A stretch of 64,000 nucleotides of DNA from Tricholoma matsutake (GCA_026075535.2 AP026544.2:9796001-9860000), one strand, 5' to 3'; shown: positions 11,089 through 24,360, counted from the stretch's first letter. Numbers and translations are program-made. Notes: generated by a model not told the origin, from the sequence alone.

Positions 11089-14053
11089 ATGCCTCACAGA
11101 CGAGCCCCCCCAGTCATTGCTGCATCGTCAGAGGACAGAGAAACCATCGATATTAATATTGTGGACTCCGATCCAAATGTCGACAATCCTTCTCCTCATG
11201 TTACACAGCTGCCTGTCCAAAATCCTTTACATTCCATCTACTCGACCAATCCTCACTAACTATGTTGAGGTTACAGGGACAATTGTGAGTCAACACACTG
11301 TGAGATCAGTTCAATCCGTCGAGTCCATTGATAGCACCACCAGAAAGCAACAATCCACTACTCAAGATATTACACATTATTTCATGCCAAAAAAGAAAGG
11401 AGAGGACTGTATCTGCATGTCCTGCAGGTTAGTATCACTCCATGGCACTGAATGTTTATGTTCTGATATTGCTCTCGATCAGAGATGAGCACAATGCCCT
11501 TGAAGACAAAATGCAATGGCCAAACCATCATAACTACATATATTCCTGGAGGACAGCAAACACTGGACTCAGATCTCATCTTGAACACTTCCATAAAGAG
11601 GAATATTTACTCCTCGGCAAGCAAAGGGGCTGGGTAGTGCAGCTTGCTTCAGTCAAGAGCCAACAATCAAAGTCTGCTGGTGACTTGAGGCCCTGGCCCA
11701 TGTTTTTGTCAGATGCTGTCACTGATTACTTGGTGCGCTTCATCGCTGCCAATGACCAGGTAAGACTCACCCTGCTAGAAGTGGGGTCTTCAATTTTATT
11801 ATTATCAATTTATCTATAGTCCATCAACATGGTTGAGAACAAGCAGTTCAGAGAGCTCTTGACCCTTTTTTGGGATGATTATCACAAGGACGATATCCCT
11901 CACCGGTCCCATATACATCAAGCAATAATGGAAATGTGGCAAAAGTCATTCAAGGAATTAAAATTAAATCTAGTGGTACAGTTAATAGATTGAATTGGTA
12001 TTAGTTTACTAATGTCTTTCATATTCTAGAAAGCAGCCAGCACTTTATCCTTCACCATGGACATATGGTCCGATAAGAAGCACCAATCATTCCTTTGCAT
12101 CACGGTTCACTGGGTGGCTTATAGCCAGCCTGATAATCAAGGGGTGCTGATTCTGAAGGCTTCACTTCTTGCTTTCCATGCTCTTCATGGAAGACACACT
12201 GGCAAAGCCATTGCTGATATTGTATATGCTTTGCTCCAGAGGGCAGGCATTACCAGTGATGTATGTGTTGCTATAATTATGTCTTTGACTCTCCACTGAT
12301 AGTTACATCAGGCTGGACACTGGACACTCAACAACGCATCCAACAATGGTGCATTTTTGACATGCCTGCAAGATATTTATCTTTGTGACCAGCCTACTGT
12401 TGTCTTCCATGCTGAAGACTCCCGAATAGCCTGCTTCCCCCACATCATCAATATATGTGTGCAACACACAATAAAGGTGTTGAATAATAATATAGATCCA
12501 AACTTGGAAGACGACAACACCACCCACAACAATGATTACATCCTCACTGATCTCCTCAGCAAAGTTTGGTCGCTGGTCAAAGCGATTCGAGCTTCTGGGC
12601 AGCACCAAGCTGCATTCAACCAGGTTGTCTTGAGTGGAAACAGCGCTGGCTGGTGGAAAGATGAAAATGAGGCTGCTATATTGATCAAACCATTAAAATT
12701 CCTTCGCAATGTGAGGACTAGATGGGATTCTACATACCAAATGCTTGTCAGAATACAAATATTCAGGCAGGTAAATACATTCCCTTGTTCTTGTGCTCAT
12801 CTCTAGCTGACCACTGATAAGCTACTTGACCAGTTCCTGAGCCTTGGCAGCTCAAGTGACATTGAGAAATTCTGCTTATCAGCTGTGGAGTGGATCCATG
12901 TTACCGATATAATTGGCATACTCCAGGTAACATCTCCAAACCAATTTGATGCTTATATTTCAAGCTAATGCACCATGTCAGTACCTGCACTCTGTCCAAC
13001 AAGTATTGTCGAAGGAGAAAACTACGGTATTAGTGGGCATCATCCCCACATTTGAGCACTTTATGATGGCGTGGGAGACTCTCACCCAGAAAAACCCCCA
13101 TTTAAGAAATGCCCTCAATGTTGGCCTCTCTTTTGCAACTAAATATTATGGTAAAATGGATTCTACCAAGGCTTATGTTATTGCGATGTGTGAGTGGAGC
13201 CTCACTTTTGGCATTTCATTTTAATGATGCTTGCTATTTGAGTCATTCATCCTGGTATTCACTTAACCTGGATTAGGAAGCATTGGGGACCAGAATTTGT
13301 GGTAGATGCAGAGACAAAGATCAAGGACCTTGTACATCACCATGTCTTCCTGCAGCATGCTCATCTGCTCATTAATGACTATGTGTTAGATGGCTGCCTA
13401 CAGAGTCAGACATGCTATAGGCATCATTGCACAGACCACTAGTTCTCATCCTCTCACCGTGGGCCCATCTAAGACTTCTCTAGGATATGCCAACCTTGGC
13501 CTGCCCTCCCGGCTGAATATCGATGTTGATGACAAGATGAACTGGCCTGAGGCCAGCTTGGAAGGACAGTCCATTGAAGAAGAATTTACCACTTATGATA
13601 ACTCAATGCGGGCGCCCATCAACCAGGATCTTTTTGTGTACTGGGGTGTAAGTGGTCTATTATCACAGGTTAGCTAGCTGACTCAATGTCACAGTGTTAT
13701 AGCTTCGCCGAGTGCAGTATCCAATGATTTTCGCCATAGAGATGGATTACCTTCCTATCCAAGCTTCTTCTGTCCCATGTGAGCGGGCTTTTTTGTCGAG
13801 TGCTGAAACTGACACAGCTTGACGCAATCGGATCAGCCCGGTATTAATGGAAGCACTACAAATGTTGAAACATACCTTTAACAACTCATCTATGGATTTC
13901 ACCACTGATCTTCTCACCCCAGAAGCCAAGCTTATCGTGGACACAAATGTGGACTTACTTGCTAATTTAATGTCTGTGAGTGGGGATGTGATGTGAGAGA
14001 ATGCAATGGACAGGATTGTAGTAGAGATCAAAAATGAGGCCGACACAGCTTGA
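11089..14053 (+). pseudogene. hAT-family transposase, decayed, at least six exons
   Basis: The reading starts at ATG 11089. A BED-finger-like CxxC..HxxxxH region spans the intron 11428-11482 (GTTAGT..CAG), with further introns at 11760-11819 and about 11990-12030. The first catalytic aspartate block is present (FTMDIWSDKK, about 12055). The second (usually TLDNASNN) reads TLNNASNN, Asp to Asn at 12330-12332. The C terminus has the hAT dimerisation signature near 13740-13810 (ASSVPCERAFLSS). In-frame TGA stops occur at 13820-13822 (DTA*RNR) and 13994-13996, both where the family has arginine. hAT enzymes cut and paste DNA with an RNase-H-like fold. This copy should be inactive. I found no convincing terminal inverted repeats or 8-bp target duplication. 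Confidence 0.8.
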
Positions 14054-14364
14054 TCATGCACTTCTCTCTCTATTTTTCAAGGCTGCTGAAATCCAAATGA
14101 TGTGTACTTTTAGTTGATACTATTAACCATGAATACCATAACACCTTGTTCCTGTATATGTACTGATGAGAAATCTGATCTGACCGTCCTTGTTTATGTA
14201 AGCAATTCTGGTTGAATCAATGTTGAACTTGAACCACATCAAAGATAGCGAATACTCTTCTCACCGTAAGGACTTATCTTTCTCACTGATCAAGGGTAAT
14301 GATGCTGATGTTGAAGCAAGCTAGTCTTTCTCGCAATTCGCTCTATAACACTGACTCACGACCA

Positions 14365-15393
14365 ATGGGAGATCTGCCTCCTGGTGTGTTCAGAGTATGT
14401 GGAAAGTATAGGCTGAGAAAGAAGATTGGTTCAGGGTCCTTCAGTGAGTTCCTTCGCTTCTTATACCTCTCTGCAAGTTACACCTTTTTACAGTGGTGAA
14501 GTGTACTATGCAAACAATGTCCTCACCAGTGAAGGGATTGCAGTCAAGATGGAGTCCCTTGATGCAGATAATCCAAAACTTAGTCATGAGTGGAAGGTAT
14601 ACAAGGCCCTGGGCAGTGGCCCTGGCATACCACAAGTATCTTGGTTTGGTGCCAAGTGTGGCTACCAAGCAATGACCATGAATCTTCTGGGGCCATCTCT
14701 TGAAGACCTTTTTGATGCTTGCAACCGTAATTTCATGCTTAAAACTGTTCTTATGTTAGCCGACCAGTTGGTGAGTTTTGTAGCTTTCACTCTTTCTAGT
14801 GCTTGGGGTGAGAGCCTCATTGAAGCTAATCTGACACCTAGATTTCCCGTGTCAAATACATCCATTCTCAAAATTACATCCACTGTGACATCAAACCCAA
14901 TAACCTCCTCATTGGCACTCATTGTGAGCACCATCTGGTCAATATCATTGATTTTGGGCTTGCAAACAGATATCACGATGAAATCACCCTCATTCATATC
15001 CCTTACCACACATGCAAACATCTGGTTCACACAGCACGCTATGCTTCAATCAACTCCCACTTGGGCATTGAGCAGGCCTGACATGATGACCTTGAATCCC
15101 TTGCATACAACCTCATCTATTTTCTCTGTGGTTCGCTTCCATGGCAACATTTTGATGCATCCCCAAGGATGAAGAAGCATCGCGGTATCATGCAACAGAA
15201 GTCAGGGATTTCTGTTGCTGAGTTATGTTCTGGCATTCCTGATGAGTTCCACACTTTTCTTTGTTACACTCGGGCCCTCGCCTTCACTGCAGAGCCAGAT
15301 TACACCTATGTTTGCACACTGTTCCAAGACCTCTTTGACAGATGTGGATATCAGGATGATGGAGTCTTCGACTGGAGTGAGAGGACTGAATGA
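14365..15393 (+). pseudogene. Casein-kinase-1-like protein kinase, decayed
   Basis: The start is MGDLPPGVF at 14365. The glycine-rich loop (KKIGSGSFS) is followed by an intron (GTGAGT at 14442 to about 14491), across which frame is kept only if one base is restored. Then come the ATP lysine (GIAVKMES), a second intron 14771-14841, the catalytic loop read as HCDIKPNN, the DFG motif (IDFGLANRY) and the CK1-type [14 protein letters not shown] segment. CK1 kinases are Ser/Thr kinases with HRDIKPDN in the catalytic loop and EQSRRDDLES after it. Here the first arginine is Cys, and EQA*HDDLES has TGA at 15079-15081 plus His for Arg. Each change is a CpG transition. The C-terminal lobe continues to TGA 15391-15393. 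It is probably an inactive member of an expanded family. Confidence 0.8.
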
Positions 15394-16817
15394 TAAATAT
15401 TCTATCCTCAAGTTGCTTTGACACTGACCCTGAGATTCCAGGTTGTGTTGAGTGTCCTGTTATTCTTTACACTTACTTTCATGGTCTTTGCATGTACCTA
15501 GCTGTGCTAGGCTGCCACTCCCTACATTTATACATATGCAATGCCCAAGGACACTTTATGTATCACAATTGTATGGTACATTATTTAGGTTATGTCACAT
15601 CGTCACCTTGTTCAAAAGGTGTTGTATAGTATGTTACGACTACAAGATCCTGTTGTATGTAACACATTATATCATACCTTCCCCTGTAACATAGAAGGCA
15701 TCTTTGAGTCATTGAAGTTCGAGACAATTCTGGCTTTCTCCATGGATCATTGTAGTATTGATGTATTGAATAGTGGTTGCCATGTTTACAATTTGATATA
15801 CTGGGGTATGCCTGTACAGCCTTGACAGACCTGAAATTTTCCTTCAACCTGCTTTGGAATCAGAATGATGCTGTCATCGCTACACATGTGGAAGGCTGGA
15901 AGCAGCGGTAACAGTGGTAAGGGAAGTGGTAGGGGAGGCTGTAAGGAAATAGTGAGCTTGCTGTCAGAGACACACAACATTAGCTGACATGGGCAGACAT
16001 AAGCCAACAGTGATGGGAGAGATTGATGGCCTTGATGGTGACAGTAGCTGACAACATTGATGGCAGGTACTGATGTCCAGCACATGCCGTAGATGTCTTG
16101 GAGGAGTCTACACTATGGTTTATCGGAGGAGGGCCATACACATTTAATTCCCTCTTATTAGAGGAGGACCTCATATGTAGCTCCACCTCTAATGAGAGGT
16201 GATTGGTGGGATTATCAGGTGCCAACAAGCCTAAGGTATCTCATTTTGGCTCCTTTTCACTGGGTTGTTGTCATCATTGTAATGCAAGTACTAACTCTAT
16301 TCCATGCTACCATGTAATTCAATCATGATAGACTAGTTATGTACAATGTACATAAAGTAATATACTCCTGAAACTTCCATGCATATACACAATGAGCATG
16401 ATTTCTGGACCTAGTCGACTCAAGTCGACTAACGGCCAGCTGAAGCCAGCTTGAGTTGGGATAACAGATAGCCAGCTAGCAGAGCAGTAAAAGGCTGAGT
16501 TGAGCCGAGAATCAGTTCGGCTTCCCAATGGCTGACAAAGCCATGGCTGTGCAAGCCAGATCACAGTCTGGCTCAGCCATGGCAACACTAATCAGAAATA
16601 GAGCCAGAGGATGTTACACATGACCCTGGGGTACAGTACAACATAGGAAAGTCACAGAAATGTTCTGTACACATACTGACCTTCCTACAAAGAATGAGGG
16701 TGATCCTGCAATCAAGGTGAACAATCTTTGTATTCTTCTGCTGATTTGTACTAACCCCTCATGCAGAATTTCTTACCAAAGTTAAGAGAGCATCTACTTC
16801 CCTAAATCCAAACAGCA
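15394..16817. other. Intergenic; CpG-bearing palindromic block at 16410-16582
   Basis: No gene is seen. Around 16410-16582 the sequence changes character. It keeps CpG, repeats GTCGACT and AGCCAGCT-type words, and ends in the nested hairpin listed separately. It may be the tip of a small transposon. Confidence 0.35.
16541..16582. repeat. Nested hairpin
   Basis: CCATGGCTG (16541-16549) pairs with CAGCCATGG (16574-16582). Inside, AGCCAGA (16554-16560) pairs with TCTGGCT (16567-16573) around the loop TCACAG, with a TGCA bulge on one side only. Confidence 0.8.
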
Positions 16818-17760
16818 TTGCTCTGGGAAGCTGAATCACTTTCAGAGCCTTCCAGCTTCAGAACAGGCTCGGACACTGGACTATTTCATAGCCCTAATGG
16901 AAATGCATGCAATTTCATGTTCTTGAAGAACAACTGCATATACCACCACAAGCTTATTCGATTCCACTTTACCAATTATAACATTTGGCATGGGACTGAC
17001 ATTGTTAACCCAGGGACATCTCATTGTAATGTCATGCTTCTTTCTGATGATGTGGAGAGTTTGAATCTACATCATTTCTTGTACGCACAGGTCCTTGGCA
17101 GATATCACATAAATGTAATCTATACTGGGCCTGGCATGCATGATTTTGAAGCTTGCTGCTTTGATTTTTTGTGGGTGCAATGGTTTGAGGTCATTAATCC
17201 AGGGTCTTCAGGGTGGAGTAATTCCAAGCTAGACTCTGTCTGCTTCCCTCCTATGAACAAAAATTGTTCTTTCAATTTTCTGGATCTGAAAGATGTCCTG
17301 CATGGGTGTTACATCTTACCAGCCTTTGCAAAAGGAAAACGACAAGTGGATGGGATTGGCATCTCACGCTGCGCCAAGGATAGTAAAGATTACAATCAAT
17401 ACTACGTTACCCAGTGTGTTTATTGCTTACTTGCTACTTCTGATTTCATTCTATTCCTCTAGGTTCTCTGACAGGGATCTCCTCATGTGCTACCACTGGG
17501 GGCTGGGTGTTGGCCACTTTCATGCACATCAGTCAGCACTCACTTCAGGCTGCATTTCCAATCTGACTGAGGATGCCCAAGAAACTCAGGCTGCAGATCT
17601 GGGGCTGCAGGAAGCATTGAGAGAGTCTCTTGCACAGGGCAACAACAGAGGTAGTGACATGGGTTATGAGTTGGACAAACCAGAGCTGTGTTTGGAAGAC
17701 CTTGACTTGGTAGGGTGGGACGACATTGAAATGGATGATGTAGAGGATGGGGAGGGGTAA
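16818..17760 (+). pseudogene. C-terminal part of a mushroom-specific protein family linked to mobile elements
   Basis: An open stretch of over 190 codons carries the segments GTSHCNVMLL, IYTGPGMHD, FLWVQWFE and a C-terminal CYILPAFAKGKR..DGIG. These match, from memory, a large unnamed Agaricomycete family often found among transposons. After a probable intron (about 17405-17461, ending CTCTAG) the frame resumes with SDRDLL and YHWGLGVGHFHAH. It finishes in a Glu/Asp-rich tail (WDDIEMDDVEDGEG) at TAA 17758-17760. The splice donor is unclear and the expected N terminus is missing, so I treat it as a truncated or decaying copy. No catalytic motif is visible; I do not assign a function. Confidence 0.5.
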
Positions 17761-20700
17761 GAAGATGATGGAGAGCCTGAAGATTTTACTGGGATGTACT
17801 AGGCATACATTTCTTAACATGTGTCAGCTCAGATTGGACATCTATGTATGTAGCATTCATTTGCACTTTCTTTATCTGGTTGACATGGAGGTCTACCTGG
17901 TCTAATTCATATTTTTGCTCTTATAGGTTTTACCACTGCTATGGAATAATATCAGGGTCTCAATGCATCATATATAGCCTTGTAGTACCTATCATGGCAC
18001 CATGCTCAACATCAAGTCACACCAGAAATAGCCTGAGAATTCCCCTCCACATTTGTTACTAGTAGTAGGCCACTCATTGGCAAGAATTTTCACTCACCGA
18101 CCCTTTGAGGGGACAAAGTTGAGCAGTTATGCTGCAGAGATTTATGTAGATGCTTATTGTGTCAAACCTGACTTTGGGGGAGACCTGTCCTTTGCAATAA
18201 ACACATCCCTCTTCAAATCATCATGATTTGGCTATACCAAATGCCCTACATTTCCTCATTCTGGTGCATATAGTACTTTGGGAATGACATCCTGTTATCA
18301 AATCCATGGCTCTACAATGAATGGTGCAATGACTTGGTGTGGCGGCTGACTTCAGTGAGTTTGTGACCATGTTCAAGAACTAGTGAATCATTTCTTTCAA
18401 GTAGCCACTACACTTATGAACCTAGCAGAAAGTTTTTGGATTCAACATCATGGTGCAGCACCCACTTTGTCCTATGGGAGCTTGGCATTGTTATCAAGTT
18501 TCCTCTGGGGCATCAATCATCATTCCCTCAGCCTCATTCAGTGGCCACTCAAACCTCCCCATCCAACCACTGGCACATGAGATTTGGTACTCCTTTGCCA
18601 TGGCCAGCCAGTAATAGGTCAGTGCAGTTTGAGCACTGATATATTGGTTTTTGCACTTTCAATTGACTTTGAATGCTTCATACAGCTCAGAATATACACT
18701 TGGAACATTGTTGATGAGTTCCAAACCAGTCTCAAGCAATATTGCACCGATTTTGGGCCATGAACGAAGTCTGAAGAAACTTCAAAAATCTTTAAAAAAC
18801 CTTGAACCTCGAAAAACATCTTCATACACAGTATTTCCTATTTAAATGATCTTTGAACGCATGCTGGACACATGGGACACTATCTCGAGTATATTGAACA
18901 CATTTCAACTGCATGTGCACGCATACAATCCACTTGAAGCAGTTTCCAATGTTTTATGCAATTTATAACAAGGACAGTCCGCTTTTAGCTATTCTTTCTT
19001 ATTATTTCTTCATCATGTGTTATATTCATCCTTTCTAGTCTCGCTTTATTGTTCTAATATACTTCTATTGTCTTTTGCCTCGAGTTTTCTACATGTTCGC
19101 CTCATGTTCTCTAGCCTTTTTAGGTAGTTTCTTTATTTTATATAAAAAGATGTAATAGATACAAAGAAAAAGAAGAAAGATGTCATCTTCCTCCCAGATT
19201 GCAGTGATTTGAGAGTACAGTTTAGTCTTATTCAGTCCAAAGTCTTGTGTTTTACACTAAATGTCTTCAAAAATCTTCGAAAATCCTTGCATTATGCTAT
19301 TTTCACTCTCATTTCCCTCAATTCCCCTTTGCTTCACTTCTACTACTTGTCAACTCCCCTGATCTTGCATCCGAACATATTTGCACACTCAGAATTCATC
19401 AATCTATCCACAAAATTCTCCAAAATTCCACAAAACACATTCTTTTAGCTTCAAATTGCTTCGACAAGCAGTCCTTTTATGACTATTTGACAGTCAGTCT
19501 GACAGGTGACATCTAGAGGGCCTCGCATCCTTCCTCTAACTTGTGTTATACCATCCAAAGCCATTTAGTAGGTTTTGTTTGGGTTTCCAGGTTGAGTATC
19601 ATCACCGGGGTGAGCCTGAGCATGGGTTTCAAAAGGAGGAGAACTACAGTAAGGGATTTGTTGACATACAATCTAAATAAGTTATACCCTGGCTGTACAC
19701 AATTCCTCTGGTGCTTGTCCCCATCGTCTGACATTGGTGGTGGTGTGGACAGATGTTGGTCATAATTGAGAAAGACAATTTTAATTTGATAGGGGATCAC
19801 CTGTGTCCACTCATGGTAAGCTTGATGTCTGAGTCGCTTGGCAGGCTGGTCCATCAGTGAACCTGAACCTGAACTTAATGAGTCAGTGGCTGTGTGCTAC
19901 TTAACCCTAATAGGATTTCAAACATTAGCCTGAGAAACCCCAAACTTCAAGTTCAAGTTGACTCAGAATTTCTTCTGTTCCCTCACTGTCTTTCTTCATT
20001 TCTGGCAGCGCTGCTCTCTAGTTCCTGGCTCTGCAGGTCTGACTTTTGTCACCTGCCCAGTTGTGTCTGACTTTTCATCATGCAACCCTATGCTTTGCCT
20101 TTGGCCCCTTGAACCTATCAGCACTGGCAGCCTGACCTGAAGCTCTTGACAGTGCTAAGGGCAATATCCTCTTGGATGTCCCACTAACAGAGATTGCCAT
20201 TTGAGTCTCTTGTGGCACCCTGAAGGCTCAACATTTTATCTACATCATCGTTACGTCCTTGCCTCAGGCTGGCCTTGCCACTTAGTATTCCCTTGGCTAG
20301 TAGACTGTCATGTTCATGCCATTGAACCCCACAAAAAACCCTTGGTCAAGTGGTGAAAATCATTGAGCATGCTCTAGTCTGCTTCCAGCCAGCATGCACT
20401 AGCTTCCATCAGATGGTGTCTGGCATGAGGGGTATGCAGAGGTGTTGGCTTGATGTAGTGGTGATGATACACTTCTCAACACATCAGATGGCCCCACATG
20501 GTGAGAGCCTCTTTGCTTACCCTGCCCTATGGGCTTCCAAAGGGCATCCATATTCCCCACATCAGATGTGACTGGCTAAAAGCCCAGGCGCAGTTGCACT
20601 CAGGCCTTCAAACTATTCATCACCCCATTAACTGAGTTTGACTGCATTCAAGTTTGTGATACGGTGACTGCCATGGAGCAGGAATGAACTTGGTTGCTGG

Positions 20701-21289
20701 TATGATACTACCCTCCCCACTGTTTATCTAGAAAATGACTCAGTTGCTCATCTGGACTGTATTGTTTACTAAACTTCTTTCCACAAAGCTGGAGTGAATC
20801 ATCCTCTTCTTCAGCCCCTTTGCAATGCATCTACCATTGGTTTGACATCACGCTTGAAGTTCCAGTGTTCTCCTTACCTGAAGCATATATGTATCACACA
20901 TGCAGTAGCTAAACAATGTAATACAGTCATTTATGGCCCTAGAAAAAGTCCAGCAGGTCAAAAAAGCTTCCACATGTACCATCTAAACAATCTTTTATAT
21001 TATTTGCCATTGTTAGTTCTTTGTAATGAGCTGGACGATCATGATGTTGATGGTCAGTTGGCTGCACATAAATTCTGAAAGAGCCACGTCTGACTACTCA
21101 TAGGTGTACTTGGAGATGCAGCATGAAGCATTGATATTCAATTGATGGCTGGCTAGTTGACCCTATGAATACATATATATCCTATATTACTCTATATTCA
21201 CATATGAGACACCGGACGGCCTCATCACCGAAGTTTTTGAGAGTCCCTTGCAAGCACAATGCAGCATCTTCTGATGGTGCTTGAAAAGG
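17761..21289. other. Long stretch without recognisable genes
   Basis: CpG-poor sequence with short random open stretches. I saw no transposon domains or repeats with clear ends. It is probably heavily decayed mobile-element DNA. Confidence 0.35.
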
Positions 21290-21628
21290 CTGCTATCCCT
21301 CTCAGTTTTTCTTCACAGCCAACAGTGCCACTTGGTGGTTGCATTCGATTGCCTCCTCTCCCCTCTGCCTTGCCCCATGGGTGAGGTATTTGAACTGAGG
21401 ATATCTGATCAGTTGACACTTTTTATATATCATCATATTGCTAGCAGCTATCCACCACACCCAAGAGTCCATATAGAAGTGTGGTAATTCAACGAGTGAC
21501 AATGTAAGGAGGTACAGGTATATGTATATCCAGTCCATACCTTGGCACATCAGTACATAGGTATGAAAAAAGATGGAGCTGGACGAGGTGCCCATCGTCT
21601 AGGCGCCCCCTTCCATTAGACCAACCAG
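21290..21628 (-). mobile_element. tRNA-like SINE candidate, copy A (interrupted)
   Basis: On the minus strand an A-box-like GTTGGTCTAATGG (21624-21612) is followed by GGCGCCTAGACGATGGGCACC. About 190 bases later comes a B-box-like CAGTTCAAATACC (about 21396-21384) and the tail GAGGGGAGGAGGCAATCGAAT. Copy B at about 23495-23620 has the same blocks without the 190-base interruption. A and B boxes are the internal RNA polymerase III promoter of tRNA genes and tRNA-derived SINEs. The cloverleaf itself does not fold convincingly. Confidence 0.45.
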
Positions 21629-22474
21629 TTTTCTTTAACTTTCTAGTTCAATCCGAATACAACATCAAACAAAACTAGGAATACCACCACGACCAACAAG
21701 AGTCTGTGCTCTCTGACTTACCCTGTACTACCTTGCCACTTGTGAGTTGTTTTTAGTCTACCTTAACCCCTACCATTTCTCCATTGCTCTAACTAACCAC
21801 CCTCCATACTTCCAACTTCTTAAGCACAGCTTCAATCTTCCCTCCAGATCTCTAACCACAACCATCACCTATGGCGCATCAGATTTCTGGAATGCCAATT
21901 GTTGAACACCCTCAGCCCTTCAGAGTAAGCATTTTATTCCATTTTTACTTTATCTAATCATTGGCACAGCATGGCCATCGGGTTGAGGTGTTTAGAAACT
22001 GTCAATGGTGCAAAGCCACATTTCATAGATATGATTACCAGATTCTACCAAGGTTTTAAGAAATGAGGCAAGCAGAAGGAACAAGTGGTAAGCCTATATA
22101 ATATTTTGTTGGCTTTTTATGACCATTCTTTTGAAGCAAATCTGCATTGGAGGCCTCGTTGTATTCAATGATGATGGGGAGGATGCAGTGTATGCATTGT
22201 CAGATATACATGGGTGAGGTTCAGCTGGTGAGCATCACATTTCATTTGGTACCCTCAGCATTGATCATCTAATGCTGGGCCCCGCAGATAGATAGAAATT
22301 TGTATTTTTGATTGTGAACCAGAAGCTAAAAAGCCTGACTGTAGTTAATTGGAATCCATTGAATTGGGGCATAAGACAGTGCTATTGAGTGCTCAGTGAG
22401 TCATATAGCCCAGTGTTCTTCATCAGTGCACCCTCTAAGTAATGCACATCAGGATGGATATTACTGCTGCATTT

Positions 22475-22682
22475 GATGCAACACAGAATGTTAGGGATGG
22501 GACTATTAGGTGTGTTTATGAATTTTGTGTTTCAATGTGTTTCCTTATCATTTTATACCTATTCTGTGTTGATGCTTTGATGCGACGCAGGATGTTAGGG
22601 ACTGAGCTATTAGGTGTGTTTATGAGTTTTGTGTTTCAATGTGTTTCTTTATCATTTTATACCTATTCTGCATTGATGCTAC
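22475..22682. repeat. Tandem duplication, 104-bp unit, two copies
   Basis: The unit starting GATGCAACACAGAATGTTAGG at 22475 is repeated from 22579 as GATGCGACGCAGGATGTTAGG. The rest matches closely through TTTCAATGTGTTT and TTATCATTTTATACC. The second copy keeps two CpGs where the first has CpA. Confidence 0.8.
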
Positions 22683-23494
22683 TACTTATTGATCACACTG
22701 CCAGATCTGCTTTCAGAAGAAGATCAAGCCTTCAAATGAAACTCACTCCCACCCATAGCCATGGCCAATGATGCAAATGACCCATCTTGAGTTGGATTTG
22801 GCACATGAAACTTTTCATTGCAAGCTCAGAATAACCCAATAACTTGGCTTGGATGTGGAGTTCATCAGACATGGAGGTGATATCGCAGGGAACAGCCTGG
22901 GTAGTGTTGGTCCAACACTGGTATGCTTGTGATTCTGCCTTGCCAAAGTTTTCTTCATCGAACTTGACTTTCATAGCAAAGCTCCTCATACCCAGCCCAG
23001 TTTGGTTGCTCCTTCACCTCATTATGAGTTTCCAGACCATAGTGTGTTGCCAGAGAATGTGGGGTGGTGTGATGGCCCAGGTTGTCTCACATTTGAGTCA
23101 TCCTGGACATCACACACACCATCATGACCTGCTTTACACTACAATACCCTGCAAGCTTGTTGTCCTTCATTTGGATCCTGACAACCAATGCAGGAGTGGT
23201 GTGGGAATGCGGCAGTCATTATGCTGAACAATGTTGAGATGGGATGAGAAGGCTGGCCAGTGTATGCTATCGGGGATGGCTGCCCCAAGAGGATGTCAGC
23301 ACAGGTGAGAACTCCTGCAATAATATCAAAGAAATTGAGTAGTTTGGGCTTGAGGCAATTGTTTCACCCTAAAGGTATGTTGTGTTAAATATCATCTCTT
23401 TTTTCTTTCTTTTGTGAAACAGGACAGGAATGAATTCATGACATTGGCCCATATTCAGGAAGAATGAGATGTAGCAGATAAAACTATTTCTTCT

Positions 23495-23620
23495 GTCGGA
23501 TTCAATTATCTCCTCCCCCCCTCTATCTCTGAGTCCTCCAACGGGCAGGGTATTCGAGCTGAGGAGCTCAACACGGTGTCTGTCATCTAGGCGCCCCTTT
23601 CCATTACACCAACGACATGT
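23495..23620 (-). mobile_element. tRNA-like SINE candidate, copy B
   Basis: On the minus strand it reads GTTGGTGTAATGG (A-box-like, 23613-23601), GGGGCGCCTAGATGACAGACACC, then CAGCTCGAATACCC (B-box-like, about 23560-23547) and the GAGGGGGGAGGAGATAATTGAAT tail shared with copy A. The A-to-B spacing of about 45 bases suits a tRNA-type promoter. Confidence 0.5.
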
Positions 23621-23660
23621 ATTGTCATTCCTCAAGACATACCAGAGATCATTACAAAAT

Positions 23661-24360
23661 GACAGATAATATCATTTCTTCCACCTGAACAACTCTCTGT
23701 TAGAATATACAAAAATCATATGTTGCAATTCTGTTAGCACAAGCGTCAGTTCCTGTATATCTCCTGCAAGTATCTGAGTATCTTATCAGCAAGTGGTAGC
23801 CACCAGGAAGAATGGGATATAGAGGAAATGCCAGATAAAATCATTTCTTCCACTTGAATAATTGCATATTGGGATATACAAAAATCATACATTCCAATTC
23901 TGTTAGTCCAAATGTTGGTTCCTGAACATCTCCTGCAAGTATTTGAGTATCTTCCCAGCAAGTGGTAGGATCCAGGAAGAATGAGATATAGAGGAAATGG
24001 CAGATATAATCATTTCTTCCACTTGAACAATTGCATGTTGGGATATACAAAAATCATATATTCCAATTCTGGGAGTACAAGCATCAGTTCCTGAACCTTT
24101 CTTGAAAGTATCTGAGTATCTGGTCAGCAAACTACAAACTCTAGGAAGGATGATAGCACATTTTAAGGTCTGGATAATCTCTAGAAAGGATGTTGTTCCA
24201 AGGAAATGATAGCTAAAATCATTTCTTGTGCTTGAACAATTGTATGCTATGATATAACAATATCATACAGCACAATCCTGTTAAAGTGTCTGACCCCTCT
24301 TCATATTTGTTTTACCATCTTTTAAGGCCTGCCCAAATTTTATCTATTGATTGCAGAGTG
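23661..24360. repeat. Tandem repeat locus, ~168-bp unit, about four copies
   Basis: The anchor TCATTTCTT, followed by TTGAAC/TTGAAT and AAAAATCATA, occurs at 23673, 23841, 24010 and 24219 (spacings 168, 169 and 209). A weaker version lies near 23490. Each unit includes CCTGCAAGTATYTGAGTATCT and CAGGAAGAATGRGATATAG. The Copia element at 24365 inserted at the right edge of this array, and related sequence resumes to its right. Confidence 0.8.
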
